This document shows positions 17,245-26,163 of a stretch of DNA of 64,000 nucleotides, one piece after another. A program made the translations under genes and the position numbers. The first letter of the stretch is position 1. The number at the start of each line of letters is the position of its first letter. Source of the stretch: Leptospira bourretii (GTDB taxonomy: Bacteria; Spirochaetota; Leptospiria; Leptospirales; Leptospiraceae). The notes beneath the pieces were generated by a model. That model saw only the letters and a list, made by a program, of their open reading frames with translations. It ran no database searches and was not told where the DNA came from. Where the stretch lies: NCBI RefSeq assembly GCF_004770145.1, contig NZ_RQFW01000019.1, forward strand, positions 124,001 through 188,000, in the 5' to 3' direction.

Positions 17245-20200
17245 TTAAGCGGCTAAAAATTCCAAAAGAGAGAGCAGTTTTTTGATTTTTTGTAGATCTT
17301 CGCGCTCCGGAATCGTATAACGCAATACAGATGGCTCTTGAGGCGAAATGAGCAAACCTTTGAACTTGGCCATGGCTTGGATCACACGGTCAGGATTTCC
17401 CCGAAAATACGTTCCACATTTGAATAAAATCTCTTCTGGTTTTTCCGTCACAAATTCGAAACCTAAATTGGAAGCCAAGGTGCGGATTTTTTCCAATTCC
17501 ACGAAGGTCTTTGCAATTTGAGGCAGTTCCCCAAATCGGTCTTCCATCTCAAGGGAAAGTTCCTCGATTTCATCCAAATTCGCAGATCCTTCAAAACGTT
17601 TGTAAAACTCAATTTTCTGTTTTGTATCCGGGATATAATCATCTGGTAGATAGAAGTTTGTTTTCAAATTGACAGCTGTACGAACTTCCACTCGTATTTC
17701 TTCACCTTTGATTCGTGAAATCGCCTCTTCTAACATTTTGACGTATAGATCAAAACCGACTTCCATGATATCACCGGATTGTTCTTTCCCCAAAAGATTC
17801 CCTGCACCACGGATTTCTAAATCACGCATAGCGACCTTAAAACCAGAACCTAACTCTTGGTATTCGAAAATTGTATTAAGCCTCTTTTCTGCAAGTTCAG
17901 TCATCAGCTTTTTAGATGGATAAAACATATAGGCATAGGCTTTTCTATCAGAGCGACCAACACGTCCCCGAATCTGATATAACTGGGAAAGACCAAACAT
18001 ATCTGCCCGTTTTACAATCAGAGTATTGACATTGGGCATATCAATTCCTGATTCAATGATTGTTGTTGTGACTAAAATATCATATTTTTTTTCATAAAAA
18101 TCGACTAAGGTTTCTTCGATTTCATCTTCGGTCAACTGACCGTGAAGAATACCAACAGAAACTTCCGGAACCAAAGAACGAATATAAGCGGCTTCTTCCT
18201 CAATCGATTCTACCCGATTATAAAGATAAAAAACTTGCCCACCTCTTTCTATTTCTTTCCGAATCGCTTCTTGAATGAGAGTGTCATCTTCTTCCAAAAC
18301 ATATGTTTCGACACTCTGTCTATTTTTTGGTGCAGTCGAAATTATTGAAAGTTCACGAATTCCAGTGAGAGCCATATGCAAAGTTCTCGGGATAGGAGTT
18401 GCTGTTAAGGTCAAAACATCCACAAGGTTTTTGAATTTTTTAATCGCCTCTTTGTGAGTGACACCAAACTTCTGTTCTTCGTCGATAATCAATAGACCTA
18501 AGTTTTTTGGTTTTACCTTTGAAGACAAAATAGCATGAGTTCCTATGAGCATGTCAATTTTACCTTCTGAAAAATTCTTTAGATCTTCTCGAATCTCAGC
18601 GGCAGAGCGAAAACGAGAGACAAAGGCAATTTTTACTGGGTAGTTCTCATATCTTTGTTTGAAAGTATTAAAATGTTGTAAGGAAAGGATGGTTGTGGGA
18701 GTGAGAAGCATTACTTGTTTCCCAGCCATAATTACCTTGAATGCCGCACGAATCGCAACTTCTGTTTTCCCGTATCCAACGTCACCGCAGACCAAACGAT
18801 CCATTGGCCTTGCAGATTCTAAATCTTGTTTTACCGATTCAATTGCAGAAATTTGATCAGGGGTTTCTTCAAATTCAAAGGCAGCTTCAAATTCTTCCTG
18901 CCAAATGGTATCAGGTGGAAATGCAAAACCATTCAATTTCATTCGATTCGAATAAAGTAACACTAGTTCTTCGGCAAGTTTATCAACAGATTCCTGAACT
19001 CGATCCTTTGCTTTTTTCCAAGAATTTTTTCCGAGAGTGTCGAGTTTTGGTGTATCTGTACCGCCAATATATTTTTGAACTAACGAAATTTGATCGAGGG
19101 GAACAAATAAACTATCCCCACCTGCATATTCTAATTTTAAGAAGTCTCTTTCTTTTCCGTCTGCTTTTGTTCTTTCAATTTTGACAAATCGGCCCACACC
19201 ATGATTGACATGCACTACATAGTCGCCTTCTTTCAAATCAATGAAAGATTCAATCATCTGGGAGGCTTGTTTTTTATAACGAGTTTTTCGTTTGTACTGA
19301 CGCCCGAATAAATCATTATCAGTAAAAATATAGGTATTATCCTCTAAAACATGAAACCCACGTTTTAGGTCTGAAATCACTAAGTGAATTCCAGGTTTGA
19401 CTGAATTAAGTGGAAGGGGTCTTGGTTCTTCCGATTCGGAATGAACAGTTTCTAATTCGTTTTCAGAAAATAATCCTTTTAATCGCATCATCTGAGCAGA
19501 AAAGGAAGATGTAATGAAAATTTTATTTTTGGGATCTTCGTTTAATAACTCTAAAAAATACTCTTTAGCCTCACGAATCTTACCACGAAAACCCCTAACT
19601 TCAGTAATAGGTTCATAAGAAAAATTTTTCTGGTGGTCTGGTAAAAGCGAAAATCGAATCCCTGGAGTTTCCTCAGAAATAAGTGTATTCCACTCCTCTC
19701 CAAAGGAAAGTAAATCTTCTGGTTTTAAACAGAGGGCTTCTTCTTTTTTCTTTTCGAAAAGAGTGTTGTATTCTCTTTCCATTCCATAAGAACGCTCTTT
19801 CGTATCAAAAAATCTAGGAAAAATGACAATTGGTTTCTTAGGAAAGAAGTTTAGAAAACCTTCGTGATTTCGAATCAGCGGAAGATGTTCCTCGATAATT
19901 TCTAATTCCGAGTCGATGGGAAGGCGTCTCTCTTTATGGGAAACCAAAATCTCCTGGTATTTTGTTTTCTCTTCTCGACTCACAATGGTTTCGTTTGCTG
20001 CCGTAATGACAATTTCTTGAATTTTTGCAATGGACTTTTGGGTATTGGGATCGAAGGTTCGAATTTCATCCACTGTATCGCCGAAAAAATCGATCCGCAC
20101 AGGGTTTGCCAAATAAGGAGTGTAAATATCTAAAATTCCACCCTTTAAACTAAAATGACCAAACTGTTCGCAAACCTCTTCCCTATGGTATCCTAAATTG

Positions 20201-20667
20201 ACCAAATCGGATAATAATCGATCTAAAGGAAAATCTTTTCCCAATTTTAATGTAATGGATTTTCCTTTTAAACTATCTTTTACCGGAAGTTTTCTAAGAA
20301 GAGCAGAAACTGAAGTGACCACCAAACAACGATTTCCTGACAAAATACGATTGATGGTAAGAATCCTATCACGTTTCCATTCCATTTGCCATTTTGTATA
20401 CTCATAAGGAATATTTTCTGGACCAGGAAAATAAAAGATTTCCTCTTGTGGTAAAAAACTCAAAAGTTCTCTAGAAAAACTCTCTGCATCTTGATTAGTC
20501 GGTAGTACAACTAAAAAAGTAGAATCAGAGTTAAGTGTTTCATACAAAGAACCTGTCACAAAAGAATGAGCCGATTCTGGAATCCCACTCAAATTGACTA
20601 AGGTAGTCTTTATTTCAGATAATACAAGTTTCGGATTAAATTTTCGATCTTCGATTTCTTTGGACAT
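17245..20667 (-). CDS. mfd: Transcription-repair coupling factor
   Basis: DNA translocase that releases stalled RNA polymerase and recruits UvrA for repair. The 1140-aa product has the UvrB-like N-terminal region (about residues 1-340), an RNA-polymerase-interacting domain (about 480-545, with LKLEYAGGDSLFVPLDQISL), a RecG-type helicase core with Walker A GDVGYGKTE, DEEQ box (IIDEEQKFG), TATPIPRTLHMALTG and SGIDMPNVNTLI/QIRGRVGRS, and a C-terminal TRCF domain. Length fits the family. It starts one base before the stop of panC upstream, so these two and hisD are probably one transcript. Partners with uvrA, which lies at 36708-39599. Confidence 0.97.
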   Translation of the reverse strand: MSKEIEDRKFNPKLVLSEIKTTLVNLSGIPESAHSFVTGSLYETLNSDSTFLVVLPTNQDAESFSRELLSFLPQEEIFYFPGPENIPYEYTKWQMEWKRDRILTINRILSGNRCLVVTSVSALLRKLPVKDSLKGKSITLKLGKDFPLDRLLSDLVNLGYHREEVCEQFGHFSLKGGILDIYTPYLANPVRIDFFGDTVDEIRTFDPNTQKSIAKIQEIVITAANETIVSREEKTKYQEILVSHKERRLPIDSELEIIEEHLPLIRNHEGFLNFFPKKPIVIFPRFFDTKERSYGMEREYNTLFEKKKEEALCLKPEDLLSFGEEWNTLISEETPGIRFSLLPDHQKNFSYEPITEVRGFRGKIREAKEYFLELLNEDPKNKIFITSSFSAQMMRLKGLFSENELETVHSESEEPRPLPLNSVKPGIHLVISDLKRGFHVLEDNTYIFTDNDLFGRQYKRKTRYKKQASQMIESFIDLKEGDYVVHVNHGVGRFVKIERTKADGKERDFLKLEYAGGDSLFVPLDQISLVQKYIGGTDTPKLDTLGKNSWKKAKDRVQESVDKLAEELVLLYSNRMKLNGFAFPPDTIWQEEFEAAFEFEETPDQISAIESVKQDLESARPMDRLVCGDVGYGKTEVAIRAAFKVIMAGKQVMLLTPTTILSLQHFNTFKQRYENYPVKIAFVSRFRSAAEIREDLKNFSEGKIDMLIGTHAILSSKVKPKNLGLLIIDEEQKFGVTHKEAIKKFKNLVDVLTLTATPIPRTLHMALTGIRELSIISTAPKNRQSVETYVLEEDDTLIQEAIRKEIERGGQVFYLYNRVESIEEEAAYIRSLVPEVSVGILHGQLTEDEIEETLVDFYEKKYDILVTTTIIESGIDMPNVNTLIVKRADMFGLSQLYQIRGRVGRSDRKAYAYMFYPSKKLMTELAEKRLNTIFEYQELGSGFKVAMRDLEIRGAGNLLGKEQSGDIMEVGFDLYVKMLEEAISRIKGEEIRVEVRTAVNLKTNFYLPDDYIPDTKQKIEFYKRFEGSANLDEIEELSLEMEDRFGELPQIAKTFVELEKIRTLASNLGFEFVTEKPEEILFKCGTYFRGNPDRVIQAMAKFKGLLISPQEPSVLRYTIPEREDLQKIKKLLSLLEFLAA

Positions 20668-21528
20668 TTAAGTTTCATTTGGAATTTTAATTATCTGATT
20701 GTCGATGAGACGAACATCACCAACAAACACAGCCAATGCGAGAAGCACTTCTCCTTCCATTTTTTCAATCGGTTGGAGATCAATTGGATCTACGACTTCT
20801 AAATAATCAATACGAACTGAACTTCCTGTGAGCAAAAAATCCCTCAGAATTTCTTTCCAAAGAGGAAGGTTCCGTTCTCCACCAAAAACAGTTTTTTCAG
20901 CCAAGGCAAACATTCTTGGAATGAGACTTGCTGTTTCCCTGTCTTTAGGGTTCAGACGAACATTACGAGAACTCATTGCGAGCCCATCCGGCTCCCTTCG
21001 CGTGGGAACGCCAACCACTTCCAAAGGAAAATTAAGATTTTCGACCATGGCAGAAATCACCCGGAATTGTTGGTAGTCCTTCAGGCCAAAAAAAACAGTC
21101 GTAGGTTCGATTAAATGGAATAGTTTCGAAACAATTTGTAATACACCTTCAAAATGACCAGGCCTTGTGCGCCCACAAAGGTGTTTTTGTAATGTTGGGA
21201 TACTCATTTGGATTGGAGTTTTAGTATCCGGATAAATGGTTTTGACTTCGGGTAAAAAAACCAAATCCACTCCCCTTTCTTCGCATAACTTCAAATCGGT
21301 TTTTGTATTCACCGGATAATTCTCAAAATCCTTTGGATCATTAAACTGAGTGGGATTTACGAAAATTGATACAATGGTTTTATCTGTTTTTTTCTTCGAA
21401 GTTTCTACCAAATCCATATGACCTGAATGCAAACTTCCCATGGTAGGACAAAAACCAATGGAGGATCCTTCCCTTTTCCATATTCCAATTTGTTTCTTTA
21501 GTTCTGGAATGTTAGATATAACGATCAC
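20668..21528 (-). CDS. panC: Pantoate--beta-alanine ligase
   Basis: Joins pantoate and beta-alanine with ATP to give pantothenate, the coenzyme A precursor. The 286-aa product carries the HIGH-type nucleotide motif PTMGSLHSGH (residues of about 29-38), FVNPTQFNDPKDFENYP, the second binding part GLKDYQQFRVI and the KMSKS-like SSRNVRL, and the standard length. Start is GTG; GTGA overlaps the hisD stop by four bases, which points to translational coupling. mfd follows directly. Confidence 0.96.
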   Translation of the reverse strand: MIVISNIPELKKQIGIWKREGSSIGFCPTMGSLHSGHMDLVETSKKKTDKTIVSIFVNPTQFNDPKDFENYPVNTKTDLKLCEERGVDLVFLPEVKTIYPDTKTPIQMSIPTLQKHLCGRTRPGHFEGVLQIVSKLFHLIEPTTVFFGLKDYQQFRVISAMVENLNFPLEVVGVPTRREPDGLAMSSRNVRLNPKDRETASLIPRMFALAEKTVFGGERNLPLWKEILRDFLLTGSSVRIDYLEVVDPIDLQPIEKMEGEVLLALAVFVGDVRLIDNQIIKIPNET

Positions 21529-22817
21529 AATGATTCCTCTGTACGAACCTTAACACTAGTTCCATGCTCTTCATCCAATCCCTCTAATTCCGACATCAAT
21601 TTTACAAATGGATAAAGTGTTTCTAAGGATTCTTTTGTTACTTCTTGGAAAGTTACTCGTTTCAAAAATGTATCCACTCCAAGAGAAGAATAAATTCGAC
21701 TCCCTCTGGCAGTGGGAAGGATATGATTGGTGCCACTAATATAATCCCCCATAGCCACTGGAGAATATGGACCAATAAAAACACTGCCGGCATGTTCAAT
21801 TTTTGAAAAAACGGATTCGTTATCTTTTGTTTGAATTTCTAAATGTTCGGGAGCCAACTCATTCGAAAACCAAATACAATCTTCTATACTCGGAAAAACC
21901 AAAATAGCTGAATTTTTATAAATGGAATTTTGTTTCATCTCTAAACGTTTGGGGCGTGCAACAAAGGCTTTTTCCAATTCTTCACTTACCTTTTTTGCAA
22001 AATCTTCCTCTGTTGTGAGTAAAATGGCAGAAGAATCTTCCCCATGTTCTGCTTGCGATAACATATCACAGGCGATCCATTTTGGGTTAGCAGAAGAATC
22101 AGCAATAATACAAACCTCACTTGGGCCAGCAGGACTATCAATACCAATGATTCCTTGCCCAGCTAAATACGATTTTGCGGCTGCTACATATGCATTTCCA
22201 GGACCAACAATGAATTCTGATTTTGGAATGGATTCAGTTCCGTAAGCGGCTGCTGCAATTCCCTGTGCTCCACCGATTGTGACAATGCGATTTACTTCCA
22301 AAATTTGGCAGAGCCAAACAAGAATATCCGGAAGACCATCTTTTTGTGGCGGAGTGATGAGTTGGATATTTTTGACTCCTGCAATTTTGGCAGGGATCAC
22401 ACCCATGAGAACACTAGATGGATACAGTGCCTTCCCACCAGGAGCATAAACAGAAAGAGAAGGAATGGGAGTGTATTTGACACCCAATCGGTTGCCATCA
22501 ATGGTCCTTGACCATGACTCTCTTTTTTGTGCCTCGTGAAAGGCTTCGATATTCGATTTAGCCCGAAGGAAGGCTTCTTTCACATTTTGATCTAGATTTG
22601 TTTGTATGGAATGCGGATCAAGGCTAACCGAATGTAACTGAATCCCGTCAAATTTTTCTGTGTATTCGATAAGGGCTTTGTCTCCCCTCGTTCGAACGGC
22701 CTCTAAGATTGGAAGGATTTTTGCCGTAGCAGAACTCAGGTCTTCTTTCGCTCCCGAAAGGAAACGATCCAATTCTTTTTTAGAATTTCTGTCGGAACGT
22801 AAAATGGGAATCGGCAT
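21525..22817 (-). CDS. hisD: Histidinol dehydrogenase
   Basis: Last two steps of histidine synthesis, oxidising L-histidinol to histidine with NAD. The 430-aa product is full length with the family landmarks YAPGGKALYPSSVLMG, GGAQGIAAAAYGTESI, GPGNAYVAAAK, the Zn/active-site region MLSQAEHGEDSSAI, and the C-terminal NELAPEHLEI and SGTNHILPTARGSR. It begins 43 bases behind the DUF5683-like gene and is coupled to panC by a 4-base overlap. Other his genes are elsewhere except hisC (48821-49915), on the other strand. Confidence 0.97.
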   Translation of the reverse strand: MPIPILRSDRNSKKELDRFLSGAKEDLSSATAKILPILEAVRTRGDKALIEYTEKFDGIQLHSVSLDPHSIQTNLDQNVKEAFLRAKSNIEAFHEAQKRESWSRTIDGNRLGVKYTPIPSLSVYAPGGKALYPSSVLMGVIPAKIAGVKNIQLITPPQKDGLPDILVWLCQILEVNRIVTIGGAQGIAAAAYGTESIPKSEFIVGPGNAYVAAAKSYLAGQGIIGIDSPAGPSEVCIIADSSANPKWIACDMLSQAEHGEDSSAILLTTEEDFAKKVSEELEKAFVARPKRLEMKQNSIYKNSAILVFPSIEDCIWFSNELAPEHLEIQTKDNESVFSKIEHAGSVFIGPYSPVAMGDYISGTNHILPTARGSRIYSSLGVDTFLKRVTFQEVTKESLETLYPFVKLMSELEGLDEEHGTSVKVRTEESL

Positions 22818-22860
22818 AAAATCAGCATGAGGGGAAGACCTTCCCTAAACAAGCTTTTTG

Positions 22861-24042
22861 TCAGAAACGGGAAGAGAATTCGATTTGGTACCTCGAGCCG
22901 TATTCATAGGCAAATTTTGATTGGTTCCAACCGGCATCCGTACTGACGGAAGCTTGCACACGTTTGTTCGTTTCACCCAGAGGAAATCCAGGTTCGTTGT
23001 TTGCAACATTCCGTTTGGCTGAAAAATAAGAATCTACAATATTATAGAGTAAAAATACACCTAAAATCCCAGCTCCCGCCTGGATTACACCTAACTCAGA
23101 CTTAGCGGAGTTAAATTTTGCTTCGGCATTGGTTCTGTTGATTAACCATAAAACTTGCGTATCCTGTCTCTCCACAAGCAAAGCTCCCAATAGGACTGCT
23201 GATTGGTAATCTGATCTAGCACTTAAAAACCGATTATAGGAATTGGCATAGATAGCAACCGCAGACAAGGCCACAACTGGAAATACATATAGTTTCCAAT
23301 TGTTTCCATCAATATATTTTTGGCCCCAACCTGGTAGGACGGTCGATCTCCAAAGTGTGGAAAAATAAGGAGTTTCATAGTAGTCTTCAGGGATTTCTTT
23401 TTTTACGATTCGCTCTTGCCTTTGGGCAAACCGAGCTGCTTTTTCTTTTGAGTCTGATAAAACAACTCTTTGTTTGGCGGTAAGCACTTTATTCCTTGGA
23501 TTTTCCAAAACCAAATCATAAATACCTGTATCAGTATCTGCATCTACTGCGAAAGTTGCTTTGGCTACCGAATCAGATTCAATCACTACTTTTTTAGCGA
23601 GAATTCTTTTTCCACCAGTCACCATATAAACTTTCATAGGACTGATAAAATCTTTTCCCTCTAACAAAAATACTTTTTCTTTTTCTTCCTTGGACACAGA
23701 GTATACTGAATCTTTCGTTAATGTCGGAACCTTAGAAACAACAACTTCAAATCTTACCCATTCCGAATAACTTCCTACTTTACCAAGTTTATTAATTACA
23801 GCAACTCTGTGTTCATAAATCCCAGAAGTATAGTTTACCAAGTCGTAACTTGTTCCATTCACTCTTTCTGAAAGAACAAGATAGCCACTGGAATTTTTAA
23901 TTTCTAAAACATATCCTGTCGCACCTTCTACGTCTAACCAACGCAACTGGTATTGAGTTCCATCTTCATTACTTGATTGTGATACAAGAGAAGAAGTAAA
24001 AACCAAAAGTAAAATGAAAAAAAACCGAAAGTTATTCCACAT
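22861..24042 (-). CDS. Secreted protein with DUF5683-like membrane domain
   Basis: A 393-aa protein: signal peptide (RFFFILLLVFTSSLVSQS), a fibronectin-like stretch (QYQLRWLDVEGATGYVLEI and strands to about residue 110), a second beta domain (about 120-200), then a DUF5683-like part with LPGWGQKYIDGNNWKLY, a membrane segment (FPVVALSAVAIYANSYNRF), a helix with repeated Ala, and a second segment (GAGILGVFLLYNIVDSYFSA). DUF5683 proteins are Bacteroidetes/spirochaete envelope proteins of unknown role. The N-terminal domains resemble those of the FecR-like protein just upstream, with which it overlaps by 11 bases, so the two are probably made together. Confidence 0.65.
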   Translation of the reverse strand: MWNNFRFFFILLLVFTSSLVSQSSNEDGTQYQLRWLDVEGATGYVLEIKNSSGYLVLSERVNGTSYDLVNYTSGIYEHRVAVINKLGKVGSYSEWVRFEVVVSKVPTLTKDSVYSVSKEEKEKVFLLEGKDFISPMKVYMVTGGKRILAKKVVIESDSVAKATFAVDADTDTGIYDLVLENPRNKVLTAKQRVVLSDSKEKAARFAQRQERIVKKEIPEDYYETPYFSTLWRSTVLPGWGQKYIDGNNWKLYVFPVVALSAVAIYANSYNRFLSARSDYQSAVLLGALLVERQDTQVLWLINRTNAEAKFNSAKSELGVIQAGAGILGVFLLYNIVDSYFSAKRNVANNEPGFPLGETNKRVQASVSTDAGWNQSKFAYEYGSRYQIEFSSRF

Positions 24043-26158
24043 AAATCTTCCCTGGTGTTAGGATTTTTGGAACCTTTAGTTCTGGAACTGAAATAAAAAA
24101 ATCCTGTTTATTATAAGCAGATTCGCGTTCGGTTCCATCTGCTTGTTTGTAGAGTGCCGCAACTTCCCAACGGAACCTTCCTACATTCAATTTTTGAATT
24201 TCGTTAAATTGGAATCTTGTAGAGTTAATCCTTTCATTCAAAACTTGTTTTTCCCTGATCCCAGAAATATCGATCAAACGAATTCGGTAACTAAAAACTT
24301 TCTCTACTGGTTTCCATGTGAATAAAATAGAATTTCTAGAGAACAAATCGACAGTTTCATTTCGACTTGGACTCACCAAACTAGGCGGTTCCATATTCGA
24401 AATCATTTGAAAACTGCGAGGTGGACTAACATCCGATAAATCAGCTCCAACGGGTCGCACTCTCCAAAAAAATCTGCCCAAATCTTTAGATTTGAATTCA
24501 AAATAATTACCAGAAACCGTTTCCTTTGTGAGAAGAGGTTGGAAATCTGATCCTTTTGCAATTTCGATTTCGTAACTTGATTTCCCTGTTAATTTTTTCC
24601 ACTTTAGAATGACAACAGAACGTTCATCCACTTCCACCTCAGCTCCGTTTGCTGGTGCTATTAATTCCATTTCTTCTTTGGCAATTACCGTAAATGTATT
24701 GGGCTTTGATTCCAATGTCGTTCCATTCGAACCAATTCCTTTCACTCTCCAAAAATAGGTTCCGACTCCAAGACCACTTGGTAGTTTTAGAAAATTATTT
24801 TTGATAGTCTCCGTCTTGACTTTTGATGAAAAATTAGAATCAGAACTCAGTTCCCACTCATATTGAATAAAGTCTTTATCATCCTTCCAAGAAAAGAAAA
24901 GTTGCGACTTGGTTTGTTCCTCTGCGAAACTTTTTCCTTTGTTTGGTTCTAGAAGCTCTGGAGGAGTCAGATTTGTCTTTTTTGTGACTTGAAAACTAAT
25001 AACAGAGGAAACCTTCTCCGAAATTCCAGGGAGATTGGATTTTGCTTGGATCTTAGCAAAATAATTCCCTTCTTTTAGAGAATCAAAGGCTAAGGATTGA
25101 TTTTGAGTTTGTTTTGAAACAACGATATCTGAAAAATTTGTATCCTTAGCGACAAGGACTGTATAAGAAGAATAAAGATCCAGAGGATTCCATACAAAAC
25201 GAACCACAGGAACTTCCTGGGTATAAGAAAAAACTTCGTTTGATTTAGGACTTAAGATTTTTAATGAAGGATCACTTAAAATTCTAAACTGAAACACCTC
25301 TGTTGTTTGTTTGGATTTTGAGTTTGGGTCTTCATACGAAACCCTCCAATAATACGAACCTGAACTTAATTTTTTAGATAGGTTTGGTGAAGTTAACTTT
25401 TCTTTGACTAAAGATTTGGAAAAATCAGGGAATAATGAAATTTCAATCGTTGGATTTGTTTGTTTGGATTGGTCCTGTTTCCAACCAGATATCGTAAATA
25501 AAATCTTCTCTGACCCCGATTCGGAAAGAATATTTTTTCTATCCTCAGGCCCCACCAAACGATACACAGGTTTTCCCACTTTCACACCAGATTCTGTAAC
25601 ATTTGCCACTTGGTCTTTGGCTATCGTTTCTTCTTTTCCATTAGTAGTGAGTTTTGCTTCCCCTTGGTCTACTTTGATGTTTAATTCAGATTTTGTTTTA
25701 TCAAGTTTGACATCCCCGCTTGCTACTTGTACTGTTTTATCACCAGCGGTAATGTTCATTTTCATATCACCAGAAACTGTTCCTTCACGGGCAGCTTCAA
25801 ATGATCCATAAGCAAAATTAATATTAATATTCCTATCTGAAATATCCAAAAGAATCATTGAATTTTCGGATATATTGATTTTTGTTCCATCATTTAACGT
25901 GAGTACCGCGTCAGATAGTCCTTCTGTACGAATTGTATCTCTATTTTTTACTTCCGTTTTGGATTCAATTAAATCCCAAACAACTGCATCATTATACTTC
26001 CGTAGAACAGTTTTATTTTTAAAAGTAATCACTCCAATCGTAGGGCTTGAAGAGTCAATGAAACGATCATTTAAATTTCGATAGAGAAAGTATGAGAATA
26101 CAAGAATTAATAAAACTAAAGCAGTTACAACAAATCTTGTATCGTTCAACCATCTCAT
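24032..26158 (-). CDS. FecR-domain protein with repeated fibronectin-like modules
   Basis: A 708-aa protein with an N-terminal membrane anchor (about residues 10-28), a FecR-type domain (about 45-150: RDTIRTEGLSDAVLTLNDGTKINISENS), and then five or so repeated beta modules, each ending in a pattern like YFWRVKGIG, FFWRVRPVG or YYWRVSYED. The modules share the WRV signature and are probably tandem fibronectin-type repeats, so the protein would reach into the periplasm. Known: FecR domains sit between an outer signal and a cytoplasmic response, but here no anti-sigma partner is encoded next to it. Just upstream (6 bases) is the cyclase gene. Confidence 0.7.
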   Translation of the reverse strand: MRWLNDTRFVVTALVLLILVFSYFLYRNLNDRFIDSSSPTIGVITFKNKTVLRKYNDAVVWDLIESKTEVKNRDTIRTEGLSDAVLTLNDGTKINISENSMILLDISDRNININFAYGSFEAAREGTVSGDMKMNITAGDKTVQVASGDVKLDKTKSELNIKVDQGEAKLTTNGKEETIAKDQVANVTESGVKVGKPVYRLVGPEDRKNILSESGSEKILFTISGWKQDQSKQTNPTIEISLFPDFSKSLVKEKLTSPNLSKKLSSGSYYWRVSYEDPNSKSKQTTEVFQFRILSDPSLKILSPKSNEVFSYTQEVPVVRFVWNPLDLYSSYTVLVAKDTNFSDIVVSKQTQNQSLAFDSLKEGNYFAKIQAKSNLPGISEKVSSVISFQVTKKTNLTPPELLEPNKGKSFAEEQTKSQLFFSWKDDKDFIQYEWELSSDSNFSSKVKTETIKNNFLKLPSGLGVGTYFWRVKGIGSNGTTLESKPNTFTVIAKEEMELIAPANGAEVEVDERSVVILKWKKLTGKSSYEIEIAKGSDFQPLLTKETVSGNYFEFKSKDLGRFFWRVRPVGADLSDVSPPRSFQMISNMEPPSLVSPSRNETVDLFSRNSILFTWKPVEKVFSYRIRLIDISGIREKQVLNERINSTRFQFNEIQKLNVGRFRWEVAALYKQADGTERESAYNKQDFFISVPELKVPKILTPGKIYVE

Positions 26159-26163
26159 AAAAC